Below, piece after piece: positions 1 to 8,113 of a stretch of 46,844 nucleotides of DNA. The stretch's first letter is position 1, and the number at the start of each line of letters is the position of its first letter. Below the pieces are notes generated by a model. It had not been told where the DNA came from. It did no database searches and saw nothing but the letters and a program-made list of their open reading frames with translations. The DNA is from Acidobacteriota bacterium. GTDB taxonomy: Bacteria > Acidobacteriota > Terriglobia > Bryobacterales > Bryobacteraceae. The stretch spans positions 1 through 46,844 of the forward strand of contig JAFKEE010000064.1 of assembly GCA_017307505.1 (NCBI GenBank), in the 5' to 3' direction. A program made the translations under genes and the position numbers.

Positions 1-257
1 CCCCACTTCCAGCGATGACGGGCCTTCACGATGGCCTGTTCGACCTCGAGACTCACCTGGTTGGGCGAGTGTAATGGCCGCCGGCATCGATCAACCAGCC
101 CGGACGGACCCTGCTGCTCATAGCGCTGAAGCCACTTGTAGATGGTTTTGCGGGACACCTCGTAGCTCTCAGCGAGGCTCGAAATTGAGGCCCCATCTCG
201 ATGTTCTTGAGCGATCGACAGTCGTTGTTCTTCCACTCGGACCTCTTTCCAGGGCAT
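1..257 (-). CDS. IS481-like transposase, N-terminal part (cut by window edge)
   Basis: Reading the minus strand from an ATG at 257 gives about 85 residues with no stop before the window edge. The peptide begins MPWKEVRVEEQRLSIAQEH and continues with a helix-turn-helix (SISSLAESYEVSRKTIYKWL) and a YEQQGPSGLVDRCRRP stretch. This is the typical opening of IS481-family transposases, which carry an N-terminal HTH before the DDE integrase core. The core would lie outside the window. The repeated GTTACCTATGTCC motifs just upstream of the start fit the terminus of the element. I cannot tell whether the full element is intact. Confidence 0.8.
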   Translation of the reverse strand, partial: MPWKEVRVEEQRLSIAQEHRDGASISSLAESYEVSRKTIYKWLQRYEQQGPSGLVDRCRRPLHSPNQVSLEVEQAIVKARHRWKW

Positions 258-303
258 ACCCAATGCTGGACTGCCCTTCACGCTCCCGAGCTCCATTTCC
301 GAC

Positions 304-350
304 TGTTACCTATGTCCTTGGAATGTTTTGTTACCTATGTCCTCGGAACG
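304..350. repeat. IS481-type terminus with a doubled end motif
   Basis: Two near-identical 19-bp motifs, GTTACCTATGTCCTTGGAA at 305-323 and GTTACCTATGTCCTCGGAA at 330-348, lie in the same orientation 25 bp apart, about 50 bp upstream of the transposase start. They differ at one position. Doubled motifs of this kind are plausible transposase-binding sites at the element end, so the outer boundary is probably near 350. The other end is outside the window, so the inverted-repeat match cannot be checked. Confidence 0.55.
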
Positions 351-682
351 CACCGTCCGTGGCCCGCTCCCTAACGGTCGCGGTTCGCAGCGGGGGGGAC
401 TACTCGCTTACGGTTGTGGTTCGTTGGGGGTTCGGGCTGGTTGCGGAGACGCTGGGGGACTGGGATCGGCTTGGGCGGTACGCGTTTAGCCCGTCGCTGG
501 CGCTCTGGGACTGGACAGGGGGGCGGGTTTGTCCACTTTGGCGGTCTCCGCTTTGGCGGTCCGCAGGGGGCCATCGGGGCATCGAACCGCATTTTGCTAC
601 CGGGCGGCGTTGGACTGCGTCTATTCACCGTTATGATGCCGGTCGTGGGGCCTGGCATGGAGAGAGATGGGGAGGGGGATCG
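351..682. other. Intergenic stretch with a degenerate GC-rich repeat
   Basis: No gene is supported between the IS end and the phosphatase. An open frame runs through this stretch in phase with the phosphatase, but it has no protein character and the Tat signal only begins at 683. Around 368-440 a degenerate tandem pair is visible: CTAACGGTCGCGGTTC followed by CTTACGGTTGTGGTTC, each leading into a G-run. The last bases, GAGATGGGGAGGGGG, give a purine-rich ribosome-binding site for the phosphatase. Confidence 0.4.
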
Positions 683-2746
683 ATGATGAGGCTCAACCGG
701 CGCGCGTTTGTTCGATTGGCCGCGACGATGGGCGCCGCGGTGGCTTGGGGCGGAACGGCCCGGGCCTCCACTACTGGTTGGGGTGAGCGGCGCGACCTCT
801 ATCCGGAGGGTGTCGCGTCGGGCGATCCCGATGCCAGCAGCGTGATCCTCTGGACCCGGCGGCCGTTCGAGGCGGGTGGCCGGCGTGTGCTCACGGTGGA
901 GGTGGCCGAGGATGAGGCGTTCCAGCGGGTGGTTGCCAAAGCGCCCGCGCCGGTCTCCGCGGAAGCGGATTGGACGACGCGCGTGCTGGTGGGGCATCTC
1001 AAGCCGGCGCGCGTTTACTGGTACCGCTTCACCGACGGAGAGGGCAACGGGAGCCGCGTTGGCCGGACGATCACCGCGCCGCTGACGAGCGATCCACGGC
1101 CGGTGAATTTCGCCTTTGTCAGCTGTCAGGACGTGAATGAAGGCAAGCTCAACGGCTATCGCCGGATGATCTTTGAAGACGAGCGCGCGGCGCCGCCCGA
1201 TCAACTCGGTTTTGTTCTCCATCTCGGTGACTTCATCTATGAAGTGGTCGAATATCCCGAGGAACAGCCGAAGCGGTACGACCGCACGATCTATGAAGTC
1301 TGCCGGATTCCCGATGGCGGCCAAACGGGCAAATTCCACTATCCGCTCACGGTCGAGGGCTATCGCGCCGTCTACAAGGGCTACCTGGCCGATCCCGACC
1401 TGCAGGACGCGCGGGCGCGCTGGCCGTTTGTGGCCATCTGGGACAACCACGAATTCTCGTGGCAGGGCCGGCAGAGCATCGTCCAGGCGGGGGGCGCTCC
1501 GCGGCCGGGTCAGACGGTCAAAGTCGCCGCCAACCAGGCGTGGTTCGAATACATTCCCGCCCGCGTGAAGCCGCCGAGCGGTTCGCTCGACACGTTTGGT
1601 GCGCTGGCGCTGCAAAACGTGCCGATCGAGAAGTGGGACGAGAGTGGCCTGGGGCTCGAGCCCAACAACCTGAAGGCCATCCACAGCCTGATCGCCTATA
1701 GGTCGTTCCGCTACGGCCGCCACCTCGATCTGATTCTTACGGACCAGCACAGCTTCTGCGGCGAGGACCCGACGGATGCAGAGGGCGTCGGCAAGATTTA
1801 CGATCCGGCTTTTAACGGGATGTTCTCTGAGCCGGCGATGATCGCGCTGGATGCCGGCCGGGCCTGCAACGGCGGCAAACCGCCCGCCGAACTCAGCTTT
1901 GGCGACCGCAGCATTCCGAATCCTCGAAAGGATTCCGCGCCGCGCACGCTGCTCGGACTGCGGCAGAAGCAATGGTTCCTGGACCAGTTGCGCCGGTCCG
2001 CCGCCACCTGGAAGATCTGGGGCAATTCGCTGGGGACCCTGGATTTGCGGGCCGACCCGGAGAACCTGCCCGAGGGGCTGACCAAACAGAAGTGGCCGGC
2101 CGGGACCGTCGCGCAGATCGGCAGCGGCGATTACGGCAGCGCCTACCATGAGCGTGGCGAGATCTACGATCTGATCCGCGATCGGAAGATCGCCGGGTTC
2201 GCGATTGTGTCAGGCGACCGCCACAGCTTCTGGGCCGGCTATGCCGCCTCGCGATTGCCACCCGGCGAGTTCGAGCCGGTCGGGCTCAGTTTCGTCGGTG
2301 CCTCGCTGGCCAGCCCTGGGGCGATGGAGTCCTTTGAGCACAGGCTGGCCAAGGATTATCCGCTCCGCCCGCTGTTCCTGGCCGACCGGCCATCGGGTCC
2401 GCCCGACTGGACTTACAACATGCTACTGAAGCACGGAGTCCGCTCGTGCCTCGAATATGCGAAGACGTTTGACCTGAAGCGCGCGCACGCCGTTTCGAAT
2501 CCGAAATTATCGCCGCACCTTGCCTTCGTGGATATGGGCGGCCATGGCTATGCGACAGTGCGGCTTACCGGCGATGAAATGCGAACCGAGTTCGTCTGCA
2601 TCCCACGCCCGATTACGCGCAGCGACCGTCCGGATGGTGGTCCGCTGCGATACCGGGTTGTCCACACGGCCTCGCTCTGGAAACCGGGCGAGCGGCCTGT
2701 GCTGCGCCAGCAGGTGGTTGAGGGCGATCCGGGCCTCTCGATCTGA
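683..2746 (+). CDS. phoD: PhoD-family alkaline phosphatase/phosphodiesterase, Tat-exported
   Basis: This encodes a 687-residue protein predicted to hydrolyse phosphate esters outside the cytoplasm. The start at 683 is chosen because it follows a purine-rich ribosome-binding site and opens with a twin-arginine signal (MMRLNRRAFVRLAATMGAA). After the signal comes the Fn3-like N-domain of the PhoD family (YPEGVASGDPDASSVILWTR), then the metallophosphatase core: FVSCQDVNEG near residue 150, HLGDFIYE near 180, WDNHEF near 252 and SGDRHSFWAG near 509. The second motif has DNHE where many PhoD proteins have DDHE. It is about 100-150 residues longer than many PhoD proteins, with the extra length between metal-binding motifs. 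It stands alone; no phosphate-regulon genes are adjacent. Confidence 0.88.
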   Translation: MMRLNRRAFVRLAATMGAAVAWGGTARASTTGWGERRDLYPEGVASGDPDASSVILWTRRPFEAGGRRVLTVEVAEDEAFQRVVAKAPAPVSAEADWTTRVLVGHLKPARVYWYRFTDGEGNGSRVGRTITAPLTSDPRPVNFAFVSCQDVNEGKLNGYRRMIFEDERAAPPDQLGFVLHLGDFIYEVVEYPEEQPKRYDRTIYEVCRIPDGGQTGKFHYPLTVEGYRAVYKGYLADPDLQDARARWPFVAIWDNHEFSWQGRQSIVQAGGAPRPGQTVKVAANQAWFEYIPARVKPPSGSLDTFGALALQNVPIEKWDESGLGLEPNNLKAIHSLIAYRSFRYGRHLDLILTDQHSFCGEDPTDAEGVGKIYDPAFNGMFSEPAMIALDAGRACNGGKPPAELSFGDRSIPNPRKDSAPRTLLGLRQKQWFLDQLRRSAATWKIWGNSLGTLDLRADPENLPEGLTKQKWPAGTVAQIGSGDYGSAYHERGEIYDLIRDRKIAGFAIVSGDRHSFWAGYAASRLPPGEFEPVGLSFVGASLASPGAMESFEHRLAKDYPLRPLFLADRPSGPPDWTYNMLLKHGVRSCLEYAKTFDLKRAHAVSNPKLSPHLAFVDMGGHGYATVRLTGDEMRTEFVCIPRPITRSDRPDGGPLRYRVVHTASLWKPGERPVLRQQVVEGDPGLSI

Positions 2747-2842
2747 GCTGGTGCCCGGGGCAGTGATCGGCAGCGGGCTCCGGCGAACCCGCTGGTGGAC
2801 GACGGGGTGTGGGCGGCGCGACTGGGTCGAGAGGTCCAGCCT

Positions 2843-3613
2843 CTACGACTCGAATTTCGAGAAGTCGGGCGGCCTGCGTTCGAGGAAGGCACGAAGCGCC
2901 TCGCGCGCCTCCTCACTCTTCAACCGCTCGGCGAAAACGGCGTTCTCCTGGTCGATGCGTGCCAAGAGCGCGGCCGCGTCGCGCATCATCTTCTTCGTCG
3001 AGACGAGGGAGCCGGCCGGCTTCCTGGCCAACGCCTGGGCCGCGGCGCGCGCGGCCGGCAGCACCTGATCCTGCGGCAGGATTTTGTTCGCGAGGCCCAG
3101 GATGACGGCCTCAACACCGGAAATGCTTTCCCCCAATGCGAATACCGCAAAGGCGCGCACATGGCCGATGCGCGCCGGGAGGAGCAGGCTGGATGCGGCT
3201 TCGGGCACCAATCCCAAATTGACGAAGGGCGCCGATAACTTCGCCGTCTCGGCAACGTAAACGAGGTCGCAATGCAGCAGCATGGTCATGCCGACGCCGA
3301 CGGCTAAGCCGGGAACGGCTGCCACGACCGGCTTTTCGGCCTGGGCGAGCGCCTGGATGAAGGGAAGCGCCTGCAGTTCGCCGGCTTGCCCGCTGGCGAA
3401 ATTCGCAAATTCGCCCATGTCGTTGCCGGCTGTGAAGGCGCTGCCCTCGGCACTGAAGAGCACGACGCGGATGGCTCTGTCTGTTTGCGCGTCTTCCAGC
3501 GCTACGCGGGCGGCGTCGTACATCGCATTGGAGAGCGCGTTCTTCTTGTCTGGACGGGCGAACGTGATTTCGAGCACGCCGTCTTCCTGGTTGAGCTTGA
3601 TGTGTTCGCTCAC
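2843..3613 (-). CDS. Enoyl-CoA hydratase/isomerase family protein
   Basis: This is a 256-residue crotonase-fold protein, the usual length for the family. The oxyanion-hole stretch is FTAGNDMGEF near residues 60-68, and a single candidate catalytic glutamate sits in LGLVPEAASS (about E138). That pattern, with one acidic residue and a GND motif, is closer to delta3,delta2-enoyl-CoA isomerases (ECI2 type) than to two-glutamate hydratases, so isomerisation of unsaturated fatty acyl-CoA is a reasonable guess. The GTG start is supported by GGAGGG six bases upstream. A DinB-like gene lies 47 bp upstream on the same strand and may be co-transcribed. Substrate is not determined by sequence. Confidence 0.88.
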   Translation of the reverse strand: MSEHIKLNQEDGVLEITFARPDKKNALSNAMYDAARVALEDAQTDRAIRVVLFSAEGSAFTAGNDMGEFANFASGQAGELQALPFIQALAQAEKPVVAAVPGLAVGVGMTMLLHCDLVYVAETAKLSAPFVNLGLVPEAASSLLLPARIGHVRAFAVFALGESISGVEAVILGLANKILPQDQVLPAARAAAQALARKPAGSLVSTKKMMRDAAALLARIDQENAVFAERLKSEEAREALRAFLERRPPDFSKFES

Positions 3614-3660
3614 TCAATTCCCTCCACATTGATTGCAAATCTGCGCCGGGCCGGGCTTGC

Positions 3661-4215
3661 TCATCGAGGAAGGCGGCTACGGAGCCATCGGATCTGGCCG
3701 GCGTGGCTGATTTCGTCTTCCGCCACATGGAACCAGGCCCAGTGCGCATTGCTTTCCGGCATCGCTACGAGCGGCCTTTCGAGCCAGGCGTCATCCCGCT
3801 GGGCCAGGGTAGACAACGTGGTTTCGCGAGCCCGGTCGAGCGCCTCCAGATAGTATGCGGGGTCCCGATCGCGAAGCTCTGCCCGACCTTGCGCTCCCAG
3901 ATCGAGCGCCGCCAACCAGGGCGCCTCTTCGCCGGCGGATGGCACGCGTTCCTCGAACGTGAGCACCTGGTGCCACCATTCCACGGCTGCCGCGTGCGCC
4001 AGCAGGGCTCCGATCGAGTTACTCGTTTCGTCGTGCAGATGATCCAATTGCGCGCGTGAGAGTCCGTCGACTGCTGCCATCAGCGTCTGCCGGGCCAGCG
4101 TGAGGATGCAGACCAAACGGCCGATCGTGGGTGCGAAACCGGGTAATGGCTCGATGCGAAGGGGCAGCCTCGCATGGCGGCGGGCCAGGGGAATTTCCAC
4201 GTCCAAAGTATACAA
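3661..4215 (-). CDS. DinB/DUF664-family protein
   Basis: The product is a predicted four-helix-bundle DinB-like protein of up to 184 residues. The family is thought to bind a divalent metal through conserved histidines and often acts in thiol-dependent or stress chemistry. Visible signature segments are the N-terminal helix TIGRLVCILTLARQTLM, the NSIGALLAHAAAVEWW block with His74, and the C-terminal AEDEISHAGQIRWL block with His171. The start is uncertain: 4215 is a TTG codon, and a GTG at 4200 is an alternative. The conserved part begins only near residue 28. It is followed by the enoyl-CoA hydratase gene. Substrate is unknown. Confidence 0.75.
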   Translation of the reverse strand: MYTLDVEIPLARRHARLPLRIEPLPGFAPTIGRLVCILTLARQTLMAAVDGLSRAQLDHLHDETSNSIGALLAHAAAVEWWHQVLTFEERVPSAGEEAPWLAALDLGAQGRAELRDRDPAYYLEALDRARETTLSTLAQRDDAWLERPLVAMPESNAHWAWFHVAEDEISHAGQIRWLRSRLPR

Positions 4216-4439
4216 ACCTGATATCGCTTTCGCGATGGAAGGATCAGCGGGTTCGCCGCGTCTCGCGCGACCGTTACAGCGTTTGTGGAGGGTTTGCTTC
4301 CTCCTGAAGGCTCGTGGAGATGGGTGGTCGCGGCCAGGCGGCTGCGTGGTTCACCGGCGATAAGTGCTGGCGCCGCCAGGATCCCGATGATGGGTTCGAG
4401 GGACAGAGAAGCCAGCAGGACGACGGGCCCTGTGGAGGA

Positions 4440-4925
4440 CTAGAGACCGTAAACGGTCTTGAGAATGTCGCCCGCGCGTTTCATCAATTCGCCGCGATTG
4501 CCGATCCAGGAGCCGCTGTCGTAGTAGTAATACCAGGGCACTCCGGGATAGTAGTGGCGCAGGAGAGGCGCACACATTTTGGCGCAGGGCACGCGTTCGG
4601 AGAAGATCTGCAGTACCCGGAGATCCCGGCGTAAGCGGAACCATTCGGCCGCGCGGCCTTCGGAGTGGATGCCGACCTCGGCGTCGGGTGTGGCGGCCGG
4701 GCCGAAGAGGCGGGCCAGGTCGGCGATGGTTGTGTTGGGGTTCACCTGGATGCCTTCGACGCCATTGCGGTCGCGGTAGAGCCAGGCGGTCACGTTGATG
4801 GCTCCTAGCGCCTCGCGGGTGATGAGTTGAGGATTGGCGGTGCGCCGGTAGCGGAGAGCCGCCTCGGGCAGTCTCGGGTCGCAACGGGGACTATCCATGG
4901 GACGGGCATTGGGGACTCTGAGCAC
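4440..4925 (-). CDS. Stand-alone zinc-deaminase-fold protein (toxin-type nucleic acid deaminase-like)
   Basis: A protein of 161 residues from a GTG at 4925, or 152 from an ATG at 4898. It carries the zinc-binding signature of the cytidine deaminase-like superfamily: H87-S-E89 in VGIHSEGRAAEW, then P113-C114-A-K-M-C118 in IFSERVPCAKMC, followed by a predicted strand PGVPWYYYY. Spacing and strand order fit bacterial toxin-type deaminases such as the XOO_2897 or Pput_2613 groups better than housekeeping CDA or TadA, but family assignment is from memory. Such domains usually sit at the C-terminus of polymorphic toxins; here no Rhs, PT-HINT or secretion domain precedes it and no clear immunity gene is adjacent. 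It may be a detached toxin module or a cellular enzyme. Confidence 0.6.
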   Translation of the reverse strand: MLRVPNARPMDSPRCDPRLPEAALRYRRTANPQLITREALGAINVTAWLYRDRNGVEGIQVNPNTTIADLARLFGPAATPDAEVGIHSEGRAAEWFRLRRDLRVLQIFSERVPCAKMCAPLLRHYYPGVPWYYYYDSGSWIGNRGELMKRAGDILKTVYGL

Positions 4926-5384
4926 CGCGCCTCTCCAGTGAATTCTGGTCCATGTATAACACAGGCGGGTAGGCGTGCAGGCCTTGTCGGACAGGTGTGT
5001 GACCGGTATTTCGCGTTCGTGGATCCTGTTGGTAATCGGCTTCCGAGGCGCATAGTTGCACGGCGGCTTGCGGCGCGCAACAGAGACTGATTATCTGCGA
5101 GCGCCGTATGGAGACTGGGCCGGCCAATACCTATCGTTCGTGTCAGATCGTCAACCGACGTGGCTTTCTGGCCTTTCGTTCAAATCAAGTGCCACACCCG
5201 ATCGAGGGTTGCATCGGTTTTTAAATTCGCGGGGCCGCCCCATATTGTTCCGGTCTCTCCCCGCAGAGTTTTTTCCTGGGTATTCTCGCATCGCCGGCGG
5301 ACCAATGTACATCTGTACCGCTAGGCAAGTAACAAAAGCGTCCAAGCCGTACTCTGGGTCGCGTCTTCTCAGAAAGGCAGAAAC
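4926..5384. other. Intergenic region between deaminase-like gene and SDR gene
   Basis: About 460 bp lie between the divergent deaminase-like gene and SDR gene. Small open frames here overlap and lack protein character. It presumably holds both promoters. The right half (about 5160-5384) is less GC-rich and contains a short palindrome listed separately. Confidence 0.4.
5307..5318. promoter_or_regulatory. Possible operator palindrome upstream of the SDR gene
   Basis: GTACA-TC-TGTAC is a perfect 5-bp inverted repeat about 67 bp before the SDR start codon. Its position suits a repressor or activator site, but no regulator gene is adjacent and short palindromes arise by chance. Confidence 0.22.
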
Positions 5385-6140
5385 ATGAACTCGCAATTTG
5401 ATGGGAAGGTTGCTCTGATCACAGGAGGCAGCAGCGGAATCGGGTTGGCGACAGCCAAACTCTTCGCGCAACGCGGTGCCAAGGTGTACATCACGGGGCG
5501 GCGCCAGAAGGAGCTCGTCGAGGCGGTTCGCGACATCGGCGAATCGGCGACAGGGATCCAGGGTGACGTCTCGGTGCTGGCGGATATCGACAGGGTCTAT
5601 CAGACTATCAAACAGGAGAAAGGCCGGCTGGATATCCTTTTCGCCAATGCCGGCGTCGGTGCGTTCGCTCCGCTGGGACAGATCAGCGAGGAGCACTTCG
5701 ACAAGCAGTTCGACATCAACGTGAAGGGGACTCTCTTCACCGTTCAGGGCGCGTTGGCACTAATGTCCGCGGGCGGCTCAATTATCCTGAACGCCTCGCT
5801 TGTTTCGATCAAGGGAAACCCGGCGTTCAGCGTGTATAGTGCCACCAAAGCGGCGCTTCGCTCGTTTGCTCGCAATTGGGCCGTGGACCTGCAAGGGAAA
5901 GGTATCCGCGTCAATGCCGTCAGCCCGGGCGTCGTACCGACGCCTGGCTACCACACGAGCCTGGGGATGACGGAACAGCAGTTGGACGACTACATCCGGT
6001 CAGTGACGCCGGCCATTCCGCTCGGCAGAACGGGTACCGCGGATGAGATCGCCAAGGCGGTCGCGTTTCTCGCCTCCGACGAGAGCAGTTTCATAACGGG
6101 CATCGAGCTTTTCGTTGATGGCGGCCAGGGCCAGATTTGA
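5385..6140 (+). CDS. SDR-family oxidoreductase
   Basis: A 251-residue classical short-chain dehydrogenase/reductase, expected to use NAD(P)H to reduce or oxidise a carbonyl/alcohol substrate in the cytoplasm. The cofactor loop TGGSSGIG is at residues 13-20, NAG at 88-90, Asn113 in DINVKG, and the catalytic set Ser138, Tyr151 and Lys155 (YSATK) is intact. The C-terminal PGVVPTPG and ELFVDGGQGQI segments are typical. Arg residues after the second strand (ITGRRQKE) suggest NADP(H) preference. The ATG at 5385 follows an AAAGGCAG ribosome-binding site. The gene is monocistronic; substrate is not predictable. Confidence 0.92.
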   Translation: MNSQFDGKVALITGGSSGIGLATAKLFAQRGAKVYITGRRQKELVEAVRDIGESATGIQGDVSVLADIDRVYQTIKQEKGRLDILFANAGVGAFAPLGQISEEHFDKQFDINVKGTLFTVQGALALMSAGGSIILNASLVSIKGNPAFSVYSATKAALRSFARNWAVDLQGKGIRVNAVSPGVVPTPGYHTSLGMTEQQLDDYIRSVTPAIPLGRTGTADEIAKAVAFLASDESSFITGIELFVDGGQGQI

Positions 6141-6272
6141 GGAACGGGTCTCCGCTTAGCTGGGCTCATACAGTGCAAAGAACATTCCTGCGAGACCGGC
6201 TGAGTCAGGACGGAACTGACGGCGTGTGCCGCGAATCCTCGTGCCGGGCCGTCGGAACTCGCGGGCTTGTGG

Positions 6273-6710
6273 TCAGCGCAGTTCCTGGGCGAGTCCGATG
6301 AGGATCCCTTCCGGTCCGCGGATGTAGCAGAGCCGATACGACTGCTGATACTGGACGACGTCGCCGACGAGCTGCGCTCCGTGCTTGTAGAGCCTTTCCA
6401 GCGTCTCGTCGAGGTCGTCCACGGCGAACATAACGCGCAGGTAGCCGAGCGCATTCACAGGGGCGTTGCGGTGATCCGCAATCACAGGGGGCGCGAGAAA
6501 GCGGGAGAGTTCGAGGCGGCTGTGGCCGTCCGGCGTCCGCATCATGGCAATCTCGACGCGCTGACCGGGCACGCCGGTAATCCGCCCGGCCCATTCTCCT
6601 TCGATCATCGCCCGCCCTTCGAGATCGAGGCCGAGCTCACGAAAGAAATCGATCGCCATGCCCAGGTCCTCGACGACGATTCCCACATTGTCCATCCTTT
6701 TCAGCGCCAT
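6273..6710 (-). CDS. VOC-superfamily (glyoxalase/bleomycin-resistance-like) protein
   Basis: This 145-residue protein shows two babab modules of the vicinal-oxygen-chelate fold: MDNVGIVVEDLGMAIDFFRELG at the N-terminus and LGYLRVMFAVDDLDETLERL in the second half. Family members are dioxygenases, isomerases or resistance proteins acting on small molecules through a bound metal. Two positions commonly occupied by His appear as Asn (DNVGIVV) and Arg (YLRVMFAV), while Glu in RLELSRF and Glu in GPEGI are present, so metal binding may be altered. It is a single gene on the minus strand, converging with the SDR gene. Function beyond the fold is not predictable. Confidence 0.85.
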   Translation of the reverse strand: MALKRMDNVGIVVEDLGMAIDFFRELGLDLEGRAMIEGEWAGRITGVPGQRVEIAMMRTPDGHSRLELSRFLAPPVIADHRNAPVNALGYLRVMFAVDDLDETLERLYKHGAQLVGDVVQYQQSYRLCYIRGPEGILIGLAQELR

Positions 6711-6833
6711 TGGTCCAATTTACAGGGTGCCGGGCTTGCTATCAACGAAGCGGTGCTGCGAAGGGTGGCCGGGTGATGTGGCCAGGCAATTTCGGTTTCC
6801 GCAAAGAAAGGCTGGCCGGTGCGATTGCCGGGT

Positions 6834-7406
6834 TTAATGCCCGGCCGGCGTCTTTGGATCGCACAGCAGCCGGTCGTCGCCGTCGTGATACAGGCGGCAG
6901 CGTTCGACCAGCGACTCGCGAAGCCGGCGCCGTGCGCGGTGAAGCCGGATCTTGACCGTTTCCAGTGTCGCTCCCACGACACTGGCGATCTCGGCATCGG
7001 CAAGCCCTTCGATCTCGCTCAGGATCAGGACGGCGCGATAGGTGTCCGGCAATTCCTCGATGAGGCCGCGAACGCACTCGCTCATCTCGCCGCGGATCAG
7101 CCGCTGCTCCGCGGTCTCCGCGGAATCAGGGGCCAGCGACTCCTCTTCCGCCGGAACCGCCATGGGGCCGGCGCCTCGCCTTCGGTCCATGGCGGCGTTG
7201 GTGGCGATGCGATATACCCAGGAAGAGAGTCCTTCCCCGCGGTAGTCGCTCAGGGCGCGGCTGATCTTGATGAACACCTCCTGGGAAACGTCCTCGGCTT
7301 CGTCGGGACCGACCAGCCGCGAGAGGTAGCGAAGAATTCTCGGATAGAAGGCGGAGTAGACAGTGTTGAAATCAACACTGTGTGAATCCGGCGTGATGGA
7401 GGACAT
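6834..7406 (-). CDS. RNA polymerase ECF-type sigma factor
   Basis: A 190-residue sigma-70 family protein of the extracytoplasmic-function type. Region 2 spans roughly residues 20-75 (FYPRILRYLSRLVG, AEDVSQEVFIKI, LSSWVYRIATNAAMDRRR), and region 4 lies near 125-180 (VLILSEIEGLADAEIASVVG, TLETVKIRLHRARRRLRE). The ATG at 7406 is chosen because it gives a normal ECF length; the same frame stays open far upstream only because it overlaps the next gene. It lies 80 bp downstream of a CMD/AhpD-like gene on the same strand, so the two are likely co-transcribed. No anti-sigma factor is adjacent, which leaves the signal input unclear. Confidence 0.9.
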   Translation of the reverse strand: MSSITPDSHSVDFNTVYSAFYPRILRYLSRLVGPDEAEDVSQEVFIKISRALSDYRGEGLSSWVYRIATNAAMDRRRGAGPMAVPAEEESLAPDSAETAEQRLIRGEMSECVRGLIEELPDTYRAVLILSEIEGLADAEIASVVGATLETVKIRLHRARRRLRESLVERCRLYHDGDDRLLCDPKTPAGH

Positions 7407-7486
7407 GATTCCGCTCTCCCTGAGAATGCCCTGAGGCGATCTTCCCCTCTTCGCCGGCAGGAGGCAAGCCCCGGTTTCCGCGTCCG

Positions 7487-8005
7487 TCACCTGCAGCCGC
7501 ATCCCTGGACGGTTCCACAGAGAGCGTCGCCGGCCGGCGTGGACGGGAAGCCGGCGTTCTCGCTGGATAGCACGGCTTCTATCTGCTCCATGGCGGCGTT
7601 GTGGACTGATCTGGCGATGCCCACCGTAGCCCGTACCATCTCCGGGGTGGCCCCCAGGCGGCTGGCCTCGGCCATGTGCAACACCAGGTCCGGAACGGAT
7701 TGTACGCAGATGGCTGACGCGACAGAGACCAGTTCCGCCAATAGCTGTTTGTTGGACCGAAACGCCGCATCGAGTTCCGGGCGGGCGCCCTGGCAGCGTT
7801 CGCTCCAGCGATCGATGCCGCGGGTGGCCGCCTGCCTCATGGCGAGGGCCGTCTCCACGGCAAAGTGGATGCCTTGCCCACAGGCACCGGCCTCGCGCGC
7901 GGCTTTGATCTGAAATTCCGTGCAGGGGTGGCACCCGGCGGCCACGGAGGCCCCGAGCGCGATGAGGACTTTCACCTTAGGATCGATGACGGGTTCGCTT
8001 GACAC
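7487..8005 (-). CDS. Carboxymuconolactone decarboxylase (AhpD-like) family protein
   Basis: A 172-residue protein of the CMD/AhpD fold. The GTG start at 8005 follows a GGCAGGAG ribosome-binding site. The N-terminus carries the redox CxxC motif of AhpD-like proteins (AGCHPCTEFQIKAA, Cys25 and Cys28), and the duplicated helical unit reappears near residues 95-145. The extreme C-terminus ends in Gly-Cys-Gly-Cys-Arg, adding two cysteines that could bind a metal or form a disulphide. It is followed by the ECF sigma factor, an association seen in several ECF groups where the CMD protein is a redox or stress partner. Peroxidatic reduction is inferred only. Confidence 0.82.
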   Translation of the reverse strand: MSSEPVIDPKVKVLIALGASVAAGCHPCTEFQIKAAREAGACGQGIHFAVETALAMRQAATRGIDRWSERCQGARPELDAAFRSNKQLLAELVSVASAICVQSVPDLVLHMAEASRLGATPEMVRATVGIARSVHNAAMEQIEAVLSSENAGFPSTPAGDALCGTVQGCGCR

Positions 8006-8113
8006 TTTTTGACTCCTGCCGTGATGACGGAAACCAGCCAGGAAAAGATACACCGGCCGGACGGGTGTATCGAAATTGGTGCGACTGCCGTCTTCACGAG
8101 CGAGGTAGCAACC

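Noticed and set aside
74-682. Upstream extension of the PhoD frame from 74
   Set aside because: The sequence is out of PhoD character and overlaps the IS end; the Tat signal and ribosome-binding site place the start at 683.
371-2149. 592-codon open frame on the minus strand opposite the PhoD gene
   Set aside because: It has no recognisable domain and is very rich in Arg, Pro and Gly; it is the complementary-frame effect of a GC-rich gene with a Tat signal and PhoD motifs on the plus strand.
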